DNA of 64,000 nt from assembly GCA_002812745.2 (NCBI GenBank), contig NCSJ02000144.1, forward strand, positions 40,702 to 104,701, given 5' to 3'. The notes beneath the pieces are model-generated. The model was not told where the DNA came from and searched no databases. It worked only from the letters and a program-made list of their open reading frames with translations. The position numbers were made by a program, and so were the translations under genes. This DNA comes from Scytalidium lignicola. Taxonomy: Eukaryota > Ascomycota > Leotiomycetes. Positions 22,391-32,916 of this stretch are shown piece after piece (within the stretch, counting starts at the first letter, position 1; every line of letters starts with the position of its first letter).

Positions 22391-24654
22391 TCATACAATC
22401 ATCACGCATCCTAGATCATTCATGACTTGACGCACTCGAGCCCTCCTATCTTCTCGCTCCTGCTGCTCCAGAACCCTCTTTAACACCCGTTTTACCAACG
22501 CCAAATTCTTGCCCCATCCTGACATCTCCTCCAAATACCCCACAACCCAATCCTGGTAGAATTCGTCTGTCGTCTCGATGCCCGCGATGAATATTGGAAG
22601 CGGCCAGATAAAACTGCGAGGCGTCTGAAGGTATCGCGTTTTCCGCAATCGTCGGGCGATTCGCAATAGCTCTGATGCTGCCGCCTGCGACTCTCGGTCG
22701 GTACGAATGCCGGGGTGTAGCATTCGAGATAGCATAATTGTTGCAGCGAGATGTAGCGCCTTCACTGTCAGCCAGTGGAAGGAGGTGCGGTCAATATAGT
22801 CAATACCCCGGGCTGACCAGACTGGTGCGGCCTGTTGGCATTCCTGGTAGTTCCCTCTCAGGTTAGCTGGTGATAGAAATGTCGAGTTATGCGAGATACA
22901 CGTACCGCGCGTATTCTCGCAATCTCGGCCTGCAAGAGACGGATTTTTGTGATCCGTAGCTCTTGCATTACGCTGTCATTGTCCAAGAAAGCATCTCGTT
23001 CCCAGTTCTCGAACGTGATTATCTGGCCGAGGATGGTCATGATTTCTAGTAACTTCAAGTTTCCGGCTTCCTGCTGCAGATCTTGTTTAAGCTCGCTGGT
23101 TGGATACTGGTCCCCAAAACACTCTTCAAGATAAGATCCACTACGGGTGTAGAACGAGGCGAGTGATAACTGGTCTGAGAGCATGTCAATTAAAAGCTTC
23201 CGAGGAGAACGAGGATCCGAAGGAGTGCCAAGTGCTCCCCATAGTGACGCTCGAATCTCCAGATACGATATCCAGATTAACAGTCTGGACGTTATGGGGC
23301 TTAGTGCGGCTGATATCAATCCCCAGTTGTGGAACAGGGCAGTCTTCAAGCCCTGTAGCCTGGCGTAGAATAGATCTGGGTGGCAAACCATGATGTCGCA
23401 GTAGCAGAGGAAGAATGTTGCGGAGAGTAACATTCGCAGTCGCTCCGACGAGATGGAAGACTTATTGCGGATGGCGAGCTCTTTTGTAAGGTCATCAACA
23501 GCACTCGAAGCGGCGCGGTAATATTTCGCGCCATCTTCCGGAGAACTCTCCCGTAGACCAGAGACATGAAAAGCAGACCACGCAAGCAGGCTGTGTCGTA
23601 AAGGTGATTCGGAGGACCCTTGTGGTGAGCGCAGCATATAGGTATACAAATTCCACTGCGGGTCTTTGACGCTTAAGAATTTTGACATGTACACCTCGTA
23701 GTGCTGGATTAGGTATGGCTCTGTCATCATGGAAACTGTCGGTATCTGAGAGGGGAGAAGAAAGCCATCCATATTTGATGCAGAGAGCTCAGGAAAGTGG
23801 GGGAATTCTGTGATGGTATTGCTATCTGAGGGGGTCTGCTCGGTTGGTCTGATAGGCATTATGCTGTTTGTTATTCCTGGCTGTGTTGTGAGTCTTTCAT
23901 ATGAATCGCAAACTCGGGGTGACCAAAAAGCAGATGAATATGGTGGAGTTAGATTTTCGCCCGCCATTGCACCCAAGACGTGGTCAAATTGCCATTCTTT
24001 TGGACTGAACGCCTCGGATGGTGGCGCCAGGAAAAGGTTATTCTGAAAGGATCCAGAGTTGTCGAGATTTGCCTGGTGTAAATCCATATTGGGAAGGAAG
24101 CAATTCCCGATGCTGGCTAAAAACCCTTCGCTGTCATCGTGACCTAGTTGCACCGTATCACAGAAAAGATGCGGAGACGTAGCAACCTCTACAATATCAC
24201 CTCGACCATGGTCTCGTGCTGGAGGAATCTCACTTTGTGGCTTGGCAGTAGTCGGTGACGTTGTTTGAAATTTTGATCCCTTTGTTGCTCCCTGCGCGCT
24301 CTGGGACTGTCCCAGAGAATCTTGGGGGCTTTCTGGGGGGGACCTCATATAAGGTCTCGATCTCGGCGGCACGGGTGTCAAGTCTTTGAAATTCGTCCAG
24401 AAAGAAGCTTTACAGGAGAGCTTCATCCGCTTGCAGTTGCCACATGGCGATAGCGATAATTGAGAGTCGCATTTGACCTTCCGCTTGCGACAGGTGAGGC
24501 ACCCTGAAAACGTTCGCCCAAGGTGACGGCTGCTAGTAGTACAGAGGGGTCTAGAGGGCATTTCCGGCTTTGTGTTGAAAATCCTGCGTTGCTCCATGCC
24601 AAAGTGGAATTGGTGATGTTCGAGTGAGGAGTGAGGAGTTATTGGCATCACCAA
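22391..24654 (-). CDS. Zn2Cys6 fungal transcription factor
   Basis: Two exons. Exon 1 runs from 24654 to about 22902 and exon 2 from about 22854 to 22391; the splice GTACGTG|TATC region fits best with an intron ending CTGAGAG. The binuclear zinc cluster is at residues about 52-80 (CLTCRKRKVKC-x8-CGNCKRMKLSC: CX2CX6CX8CX2CX6C). A long linker and a C-terminal fungal-specific regulatory region with helical segments follow (ex. LRHSLLAWSAFHVSGLRESS). About 730 residues, intact. It lies next to the permease and AAT-like pair and may control them. Its own promoter contains a CCCAAT array. Confidence 0.9.
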
Positions 24655-24803
24655 TGAGCGACCTCAGCAGGTTGGGGTCGCTGCCAGCTTGAGATCAGCG
24701 GCACGCGGGGGAACAAGATAGGGACTCATTCCCAATGCGGAACAGGGCGGCGATGGAGTACGTACCTTACGTACAATGGCAATTATTAGCCCAGTGCTCT
24801 CCT

Positions 24804-24851
24804 CCCAATCCCAATCCCAATCCCAATCCCAATCCCAATCCCAATCCCAAT
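24804..24851. repeat. (CCCAAT)8 hexanucleotide repeat in regulator promoter
   Basis: Eight perfect CCCAAT units, 150-197 bp upstream of the regulator's ATG. Each unit contains a CCAAT core, the pentamer bound by the CCAAT-binding (HAP/AnCF) complex. From the regulator side the motifs are in ATTGGG orientation. Confidence 0.9.
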
Positions 24852-25849
24852 CCGTACTATTGTAACGCCGAGAGCAAGTCAACACGCCTGGCCAGGCTGT
24901 CAAGGGGGATCTCGTTCGATTTCTTGAATTGGATACCGTGACCCCATTATGGATCCGATTCACGGTTCTTTCGTGCTGTACTAAGGCTTAGGAGGTCTAC
25001 CTCTTATCTGACCTCTCCCGACTAAGAATTATCGGGCAAATAGATCCTTACAGCGGATTTAGATTATAATTCCGGTGGAAAATGGGACACCACGTGACGT
25101 GACAGGACTCTGAGACCGGCTTAATTCCTCCTCTACTTCGTAGGTACACGATGTATACCTCATTTGGCTCTTCGGACCCCCTCTTCTGGCCACGATAAAC
25201 ATGCGATCCATCACGCGGGACATCAGCTAGCACCGATAAGCTTTATGGCGATACGCAATGCTCTTGTTGTGGTGGGCAAATGAGAGAGGTCGTCCGCTTG
25301 GGGAGACTGAATAGGCAATCATGCCGAAGCGAAGCGGTGTGGCAATCGATTCCAGAGGCTCGCGGCGGTCGTGCATTATCTTGGAACCGAATTAATATAA
25401 TAAATTAATTTACTGAATTTACTGAAATCTTACTTAGTGCTGAAAATTTGGGAGTCGGAACTGAGACTACGGAATCGGCGATCAGGAACTACGACCTAAA
25501 GGGGAAAGAGACTCTGGGGACAGGCCCAAAAGAGTGTTTCCTGGGGAGTGCGATGGAAAAGGGAATCACTTCCAGTATATCAATGATACATTGGCGATAT
25601 TCGGAAGTCATAATGGATAGGTAACGCATTCTTGAAGGAAAATCTGATGGTGACACATGGGTGGTCGCTATCTGATTTTTTACGAACTGGAAAAAAAGGT
25701 AGCCTGCCATACTCCGTCCTATCTCGGGATATCATATTCCGCCCTAGAGAGGCCAAGCCGGTGCTGTTGTCAGTTGGAGGTGCAGGGAAATGAGCTAGTC
25801 GAGTTGCGGAGAAATTCCGGCTAAGCTGCTGCAATCGTGGCCATAGTCG
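24852..25849. other. Intergenic region, no clear gene
   Basis: About 1 kb without a recognisable gene. Short readings on the minus strand around 25580-25873 have no identifiable domain. A CACGTGACGTGAC stretch lies near 25091. Confidence 0.4.
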
Positions 25850-26041
25850 TTGGTAACGACTTGGGATCAACATTTGAACACAGTGTTAAAAGGGTTGTCA
25901 GAAGGACAGCCATCAATTGTAGCAAAAGCCATTGCTGATGTCAAAAATGACATGAAGGGACAGTCGGTAAGTGAGCAAATCGAACAGGACTTTGAAAAGA
26001 AAAAGTATAGTATGGCTTCTTTCTTGGGCTGGGGAGGATAG
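25850..26041 (+). pseudogene. Orphan C-terminal coding fragment of unknown protein
   Basis: 63 codons reading like a real protein tail, WDQHLNTVLKGLSEGQPSIV, then KAIADVKNDMKGQSVSEQIE and YSMASFLGWGG before a stop. Its composition is amphipathic and non-random. No upstream exon that could encode a domain is visible. I do not recognise the family. It may be the truncated end of a lost gene. Confidence 0.35.
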
Positions 26042-26376
26042 GAAAGACTGGGATGCATCAATATTATATCTAATTGGCAACTTTCGTCTTCAACGCTTTT
26101 TTGTCCTTCGCTGTTTTCTTAGGCGGGTTATTGTCCCTTGTTGCTTTTGCCTTTTGTATTTCTGTTTTAGTCTTTGACACTTTTTGGGTTTTCGATGTCT
26201 TGTTTGGATTCCCGTTGCTTTCTAACATTAGCTGTGAACCTCAATCTTAAATAATATCTTTATTTCTAATTTACTATTTCTTAAAAGCTATTAATNAAAA
26301 AAACCATACATTTAAATAATTAATCATCATAATAAGTGTTGGTTCACTTGTAGCATGTAGTATAGTATATAATAAT
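26042..26376. other. AT-rich spacer before solo LTR
   Basis: No gene. The N near 26296 lies before an A run. Confidence 0.4.
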
Positions 26377-26635
26377 TGTTGCAATATTTGGAGTTTACGG
26401 ATGCCACTTCACAGTGTTCTTACAGTTGCCTATGCTAGGGCTTACGGATAGGGTTTACGGTAGGCTACTACTGTAGGCAACTATAGGCACCNGTAGGGTG
26501 CCTGTACGACCATAACTGTTGACCATAACGGTTTTACGGCCGTAACTCTCGGTATATATAGAATCTGCTGTAGTTGTAGACTCCTTAAGCAATCAATACA
26601 ATAGTGGTTCTGTATTCCTGCGTTTCCAGTCAACA
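26377..26635 (-). repeat. Solo LTR (family A), inverted copy
   Basis: 259 bp. The minus-strand reading starts TGTTGACTGG and ends ATTGCAACA, matching 13286-13545 almost throughout. An N near 26492 sits at the same place as the N in the other copy. No flanking internal domain or target duplication was found. Confidence 0.75.
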
Positions 26636-27339
26636 GTAGTTATTAACTAATATAAAGTAATTTAATTAAAAACTAGTATTGTGGGAGTGCTATCGGGTTG
26701 TATGGTTGATTATGTACTGTACGGTAACGATATGGGGTTCATAGGTGTACGCTCCTGTAGGACCGTGGAGTGTAGCTGAGCAACCAACCAACCAATCAAA
26801 TGGGAGGGTGCGGTAAAATAGGAGAAAGGGAGGCTTGATTGTGGTAACTGCGATAGGGACTACTATATACCAAATACTAAAGTGTGGGGAAATCTGGGGG
26901 TGNGGGGTCCCCATTCGGGGTATCCGCTCGTATGTACATAGGGAACAGGAAATCCCTACTACATGGCATCTCTTACAATATCAAATTACATGATATCAAA
27001 GGAATCAATAAAGAAGACAATAAATTAAAGGCTATTGATAATGATTCATAATAGCAAAAGACTACGGTAGTATAACTTTAGTCTTCAACCGCCTAGGTGG
27101 GCTCCAGGTCCTTCCGCCTGGGCAGGATACACAGTATCTTTATGTAAAGCCCTTGCCAAGTCATGCAATTGTCAACACAGGCGATGCATTGTGAAGCTCA
27201 CTAACGTGCTTCTGCGATCCAACGTTCATCTCATCGTATCCCCACCTAGAGCTCAAGCAGATTTCACTCGACATAGTCTGCTTTATTTCTGTCGGCCTGA
27301 TGATAGCGTTATCTTGCGGCGGCTGGAGGGTCCAATCGC
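26636..27339. other. Spacer with no recognisable gene
   Basis: Moderate-GC sequence downstream of the LTR. Nothing identified. Confidence 0.4.
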
Positions 27340-27492
27340 ATCCCGGAGCTGGTAGAGGGCATGGTAGAAGAAGAGATCAACAGTAAGGATTGGGTTATTC
27401 GACGAGGTTTAGGTCGGAGAGCAAATCTGCCCAAGATTGATTTTGACAAGTCAGCTGGGACGGAAATATTTAGTCGCAGGATCAAGGTGTAA
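27340..27492 (+). pseudogene. Orphan coding fragment, unknown
   Basis: 50 codons reading IPELVEGMVEEEINSKDWVI and then RRGLGRRANLPKIDFDKSAG, ending IKV and a stop at 27490-27492. Its charged, protein-like composition differs from the flanks. It has no recognisable domain and no clear start. Possibly the last exon of a decayed gene. Confidence 0.3.
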
Positions 27493-28047
27493 NTTTTTTT
27501 AGTTTTTCTTTTGCTTCAATTGCTATCAATGATTTGCACATTCAATCGGTCTCGATTGAAACTTCAAGACAGAGAAATTGTGATTCGAGTAAGAACGCGG
27601 CGAGCATCCACTTGTCTTTTCACCTTATTCAATATTTCATTTCATCTGTAAGAAAGAAATTCAAATGAATCTAGTTCTCAATAATCAATTCGGCGGAACA
27701 TGATAAACTGCATTGCGAGACGTCTCATAACAATACGTTATCTATAATATGTACAATGCGGAAACTTTAGATCCTTCGTACTTCAATAGCTGCACTTGAT
27801 GTTCCTAAACCTAGATCCAGTATTCAATTACAAGATCTTAAGAGTGTCTACTAATGGCACATAGAAGTGGTCTTAAAAAACGGCAAAGCTGTGAAGTCTA
27901 AAGACCATTTTCGCCAAATTTTATGCCTAAGAAAATACGGAGTGACGTCGGTAATGGTTCTAATCTACTATCACACTGAGATCCGAATGTCTGGAGTTCA
28001 TGTTTTCTTACTAGATAACTATTTATTGTGAACAAATGCCCCATAGC
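27493..28047. other. Spacer, no gene seen
   Basis: AT-rich; 3' flank of the amidinotransferase gene. Confidence 0.4.
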
Positions 28048-29100
28048 TTATTCAGGTCTTGCTGAATTATCACGAACCAAATCCACGGTAGCGCAATGAA
28101 ACGACCCTCCGATGCTGTTGACATGCTTGAAGGGACATGGGATGCACTTCATTCCTAGTGATTCATACCACAGCGCTGTCTGCTTATCGCTGGCCTCAAC
28201 TACGACCCGCCTCCCGTCAAGAACTAGCGCGTTGAGACAGAGCCAGGGGCTTGTCATATACAGCGGAGGCTCAATTGGCGCTTTAGGGACGAAAGGGTAT
28301 GGACGGAGGTCCCATGAGGCTAGTACGGCATGACTACGCAGGGCCTCCTCAGTGACCTTGGTTGGGTTGTATACGAGTAAGCCGTACCGCAGTGGGAGGA
28401 TGGTGGCATCGATATGCATCGCACTCGGGTCATCGACCTCCAGCATCTCGATCTGATATCCCTTAGGCAAGTGCTGCCGGATATAGTCTACACCGGCCTG
28501 GTTCGTGACGTGGCTGTACTGGCCGAGAATGGTTTTCCCGAACCTCAGAAAGTCGGCAGTGTCAAAAGCTGGACGGTTGTTGTTGATGACCCATGGGACG
28601 GTCCGCTCGCCCTCGTTGTCGAGGAGGGTGTTGGTGAACGAGCTCTCCGGGCGCCGGACGACTTGCACCTGGCTATCTTCAGACAGGGCGTCCAGGATTG
28701 GGGTGTAGGCTACCTCAATCTCGCGCGAGCGGCAGGGCCAGGCAAAGCATGCTTCTATCAGCGTGTTCCCGATGCTCATGAGTCCGTCACGAGGCATGGC
28801 ACCGGTGTACCCGTCCACGGCCAGCCAGTCAATCCCTGGTGTTGGCCGGTAGACGCGGATGCCTTCAGCTTTGAGGACAGCAGCGAAGAAGTCTAACTCA
28901 GCCTCAGCCTTCGCGACGAGTTCGCTGGGAAAGGGAGACTTTGGCTTAAAACGATGGACGTGGACAGAAGGCATAGTGGCCTCAATCATCTTGGCTGGGG
29001 CACTAGGAAAACAGGCACGACCAGCGCGGCCAACAATGACAGCCCGGAGAAGGGACCATTCATCCTCCGCATGAACGGAGGGGAGACTTGAAAGAGTCAT
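28048..29100 (-). CDS. Glycine/inosamine amidinotransferase-like protein
   Basis: Intronless, 350 residues from the ATG at 29100 (MTLSSLPSV); an ATG at 29127 would add 9 residues. The GATM/StrB fold is indicated by SLLRAVIVGRAG, IYRP-like RVYRPTPGIDW, MPRDGLMSIGN, a catalytic His in SAMHIDATILPLRY and the nucleophilic Cys in NSIGGSFHCATVDLVR. Such enzymes move an amidino group from arginine to an amine through a Cys adduct. The acceptor in fungi is unknown. An agmatine-deiminase-family gene follows 1.7 kb away, on the opposite strand and divergent. The catalytic residues look complete. Confidence 0.85.
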   Translation of the reverse strand: MTLSSLPSVHAEDEWSLLRAVIVGRAGRACFPSAPAKMIEATMPSVHVHRFKPKSPFPSELVAKAEAELDFFAAVLKAEGIRVYRPTPGIDWLAVDGYTGAMPRDGLMSIGNTLIEACFAWPCRSREIEVAYTPILDALSEDSQVQVVRRPESSFTNTLLDNEGERTVPWVINNNRPAFDTADFLRFGKTILGQYSHVTNQAGVDYIRQHLPKGYQIEMLEVDDPSAMHIDATILPLRYGLLVYNPTKVTEEALRSHAVLASWDLRPYPFVPKAPIEPPLYMTSPWLCLNALVLDGRRVVVEASDKQTALWYESLGMKCIPCPFKHVNSIGGSFHCATVDLVRDNSARPE

Positions 29101-30836
29101 TTTGCAAAGACGAGGGTTGAGAAACAAAAGATAGATGCAATCGCTGGACTGCCTGATTATCCCCTTCCTTCATGAAGCCTGGTTGTACCATGCTCAAATA
29201 CTGCCTCTAAGTCTTCTCAATACTGTACGATGTCGTCTAGCAGTCAGGAAATTTGTCTTCATCCCAAGGGTGAGCCCAATCATTTTCATAACCAGAGAAG
29301 CCACTGGTTTGGTTTTCATCTACACGCAGATTATGTAGGGCAACTAAGCAAGACGGGCTACCCTGTCGACTTTGTACTGTTCGCAAGCATTCTCTCGTAC
29401 CGTGCTTCATACAGAGTCCTAAATTCTTTTTTCGTATGTCCTGACTGCAACGACATCTGTTTACTAGGTTTGTCTGACTTGTTTCACTTGGCTAAGTGGG
29501 TGTTCACTCGCTTGGTGCATATAGAGCTGACTTGTAATACGCAACCAGACTTTAGCATATTGTGGTACGCTATAGAATGTCTGCAAGTAGTGGCAACTGC
29601 TGAAAAGTAGCCATTGGTATTTCCGTGAGTTATAATCTTCGTTTTCGAGGAAGTGCATCCATCGCTAATTCATCACGGTCACAAACGGAATTGCTGTGTA
29701 GTGACAACATGCGTGCGCCAGCTGCGAAACAGACATGGGGTGCGTTGCCTGCGTAGCTTGCCAATCAGTTACTTGCAGAGGCAGAAAGGTCCAGTTAAAA
29801 ATTTCCAGGTTGCCAGTCACGCCAGCCATCTGTAAATTCCCGGAACTTAATATCCTTCCGATAGACTCAGTGTTCAAAACTATGACACTCATACTCCGTA
29901 CAAATGAAAAGATCATCATCCCAAGCACCAACTAAGTCCCGGTAGTCAATTGATATCTGTAGGGGAAATTCCCGCCTTGTGCGGGCCGATCTGGAGTGGA
30001 TTACACGGCTCGACCCGTCGATCGACCTTATTTCAGATCCACTCGATCCCGTGTCAGTGATTGAGATATCATTCTTCAGTCTTTCTCAGTCTCTCTATCT
30101 CTATCTCTCGGGGGGGAGCACCAGCCCTACTACACGAGCAAGACCAGGCAGATAGCCAACCATGCCTGTGCTCTTCGGTCATCTGTCATGTACAAGAGTA
30201 CAAGAGGCTGATTGGGCTAGCATGCCAATGTACAGTATTTGCTCCGCCGTGGTTGGACTACGCCCACCACACAGCCTATCCTGTGACAATCTCCACCGGA
30301 CCTCTTCCCGATCTCGATGAGACAGAGCTGAACCAAGCGAGGCACTGCTAGTTTATAAGGAGTATTTATTTTGATTGGCTTAACTGATTGCGTCGGCTTT
30401 CCCTCCTCCTTTCCCTCTTCCNTTTTTTTTCNTTTTTTTACATTAATTATTCGTGCGTTTTATAAAATAACGCCTAGTCTGTTGTATGATCCACGTCACA
30501 TATATCTACGTACGTACGTAACTTTTAGGGATTGCGTTTACCGTTGCTGTCCGCCTGTCGCAGCCTGCGGATGCGTCCAAGGTTTTGGGAAGTTGCTGAA
30601 CTGTGATCACTCACGGTCTAATACTATATGGCATCACTTCCTTTGATTGGATAGCAGACACTTCATTTGATTGGATAGCAGACACTTCATATTGGAGCCA
30701 AAGACCCTCAGCACAGCTTTATTTCCAAGCACAGCAACCAGCGTGCACGTAGTGAGTCTTAAGACCTCCCCAATAGCCAAGCCCTTCTCAAGCCTAAGCA
30801 CAATTCTAATAGCGGACTAGACACTCTGTACCAATC
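29101..30836. other. Divergent intergenic region between amidinotransferase and deiminase
   Basis: About 1.7 kb. One plus-strand reading of 126 codons at 29230-29610 has no recognisable domain and no family match I know, so I do not call it. It contains CT-rich tracts near 30090 and 30405 and the 24-bp duplication listed separately. Confidence 0.4.
30642..30689. repeat. 24-bp tandem duplication with CCAAT boxes upstream of deiminase
   Basis: Two identical 24-bp units (starting TTTGATTGG, ending ACACTTCA), followed at once by another ATTGG. This puts three inverted CCAAT pentamers in about 55 bp, roughly 145-195 bp before the deiminase start. Confidence 0.85.
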
Positions 30837-32033
30837 ATGCCCATTATCCATCCAGTTCAATTCTTCCAGAATAGTACATCTCGGTGTTTTGCTCGACGAG
30901 CCATGGCCACCACCGCATTTACAAGTAGATACCTCTACCCTGCTGACACATCTCGTCATCATGCGACCATGCTCGGGTTCCCATCCAAATCCTCGATCGC
31001 CCCTGCCTATTATCAGGACGCCTGTAATGAGATTATAAATTTAGCTGCAGCCATCTCCGCTTTCGAGCCAGTTCGTCTATATGCACGACCTGACGATGTC
31101 TCCACAGCGGAATCCATGATCAAGGAGATTGTCAAGCAGTCATCGAATGTGACGGTGATTCCGTTGCACACTAACCACCTCTGGGTTCGTGACACTGGAC
31201 CCATATATGTGCGTGGTGCCAGCGAGAGTACTCATCGACAGCGTTTTGCCATTAGCTTTCGGTTCTGTGAATGGGGCAAGAAAGACGGTATCAATGACCA
31301 TGATCGCGCGGCAGACGGACTCGACTGGCCAACCATGACACCGAGGCAGCTGCAGGAGAATACAACCTTCGCTCAGCGCGCCATTGTTATGGATACCTTG
31401 CCGTCACCGGTAACCCTAATAGAATCGAAAATATGTCTGGAAGGAGGTGCATTGGTCGTTGACGGCGAGGGTACTCTTCTGGCCACGGAAAGTAGTATTC
31501 TCAACGAAAACCGCAATCCCAATCTATCACGAGATGTCATTGAGTCAGAACTACAGCGATTGCTAGGCATCGAGAAAATCATTTGGTTCCCTGGTCGGAG
31601 AAACCTGGATGTCACGGATATCCATATCGACGCCGAGCTCAATTTCATTCGGCCAGGTGTTATAGTGCTTTCACGTCCCCATCCCAGCGCACCCCAGCCA
31701 TGGATTGAAGTCCATGAGGAAATTCAAGAAATCCTGCAGCGCGAGGTCGATGCAAAAGGTCGCCGGTTTGAGGTTCATATCATTGATGAGCCAGATCCCG
31801 AGTGCCTGGCTCCCTTGTCGTACGATGAACCTGCTACTAACTATGTAAATTTCTATTTTGTTAATGGCGGCCTGATACTTCCCCAGTTCGGAGATCCGCT
31901 GCGAGATCAGGAGGCGTTTGAAATGCTTCAAAAGCTATGTCCCGATCGTGTGGTGCGCCCACTGCAGGTGCGGGCGTTGCCGTTGGCTGGGGGTGTAATT
32001 CATTGTGCAACTCAGCCGGTGATTGCTATCTAG
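30837..32033 (+). CDS. Agmatine deiminase / peptidylarginine-deiminase (PPAD) family protein
   Basis: Intronless, 398 residues. Family motifs are HLWVRDTGPIYV (WxRDxGP), ICLEGGALVVDG (EGG), the catalytic DIHIDAELNF (HxD) and the nucleophilic Cys in AGGVIHCATQPV near the C-terminus. These enzymes hydrolyse agmatine to N-carbamoylputrescine and ammonia. The first 22 residues (NSTSRCFARRAMATT) are basic and Ser/Thr-rich and could be a mitochondrial presequence. An internal ATG at residue 23 would give a cytosolic form. Intact. It pairs functionally with the amidinotransferase, since both act on guanidino groups through a Cys. Confidence 0.88.
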   Translation: MPIIHPVQFFQNSTSRCFARRAMATTAFTSRYLYPADTSRHHATMLGFPSKSSIAPAYYQDACNEIINLAAAISAFEPVRLYARPDDVSTAESMIKEIVKQSSNVTVIPLHTNHLWVRDTGPIYVRGASESTHRQRFAISFRFCEWGKKDGINDHDRAADGLDWPTMTPRQLQENTTFAQRAIVMDTLPSPVTLIESKICLEGGALVVDGEGTLLATESSILNENRNPNLSRDVIESELQRLLGIEKIIWFPGRRNLDVTDIHIDAELNFIRPGVIVLSRPHPSAPQPWIEVHEEIQEILQREVDAKGRRFEVHIIDEPDPECLAPLSYDEPATNYVNFYFVNGGLILPQFGDPLRDQEAFEMLQKLCPDRVVRPLQVRALPLAGGVIHCATQPVIAI

Positions 32034-32526
32034 AACTGATACTTAACATAATAAATAAAAATACATATCCATATTTTTACATATATTCATATACATCTCT
32101 ATATTCTATAATCGCGTAACGCCATGTTAACTTGAATTACTTTGTTAGCCTAGTTGGCCTAACTATAATAGAACTCAGTCCTCCAGTTATATCAGCTTCC
32201 CTCTACAGCAAGTATTATTAACCCTTCAGCTTCATCATAATACCACCGCAAACTATAACAAGATTGTAAACTTTTCAAGTTTCAAATCCTTTGACAAATA
32301 GCAGGTAAATCATCTAACAAAAAGCAAACTCCAGTAAATAATACAGAGTTTTGGGCATCTTCTTCCATTGACAATAACTGAGCCATAGGAAACAAATTAA
32401 ATGAGTAGTATACTATCGTACTCATATATAGCTGGGTTGCTATTATAAGTTAACCGCGAAGTCTCAAATTTATAGCACCATGAGCTAGCCAGATCATCAC
32501 TAGCTAAAACCAGGATCTTGGTCGCA
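32034..32526. other. AT-rich spacer
   Basis: Nothing recognisable. Confidence 0.4.
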
Positions 32527-32916
32527 TTAATCTTTCAAATGTGGGCCAAAACATGAAATCAGCCTATAGTTACTACTATTGTTTTCCCCCTCCAAAATTA
32601 GTTCATCCCTATCATCCAAAGATTTATGAATATCTTTGAACAGATCGTTTGACATATTCTCATCCTGTGAAATTGATTTTTGTATCAACAATACCTTTGG
32701 TATTAATTCAATAATTCTCACTCCCATATGGACATATACTAATACCGCATTATAAGAAGATTGCTGTACAATATGTCTCTTCTCTTGCTCAAGCTGTTGA
32801 GCTACTTCAGAAACAATAAAAGTAGTCATAATTCTCTGTGCAGAACTTGTCCACTTGAAATTTAGTTGATCAGCTTCTATTGCCTCATTTATTTTTCGCT
32901 TTCTTCTTGAAGCCAT
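32527..32916 (-). CDS. Hypothetical protein, 129 residues
   Basis: Open frame starting MASRRKRKINEAIEADQLNF and ending CFGPHLKD. It is basic at the N-terminus, then helical, with SEVAQQLEQEKRHIVQQSS suggesting a short coiled coil. It has no domain I recognise. It could be a decayed transposon-related protein given its AT-rich codons and the lack of neighbours. Confidence 0.3.
   Translation of the reverse strand: MASRRKRKINEAIEADQLNFKWTSSAQRIMTTFIVSEVAQQLEQEKRHIVQQSSYNAVLVYVHMGVRIIELIPKVLLIQKSISQDENMSNDLFKDIHKSLDDRDELILEGENNSSNYRLISCFGPHLKD

Noticed and set aside
29230..29610. 126-codon plus-strand reading between amidinotransferase and deiminase
   Set aside because: Composition is unusual and no family is recognised. 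Too weak to call a gene without transcripts.
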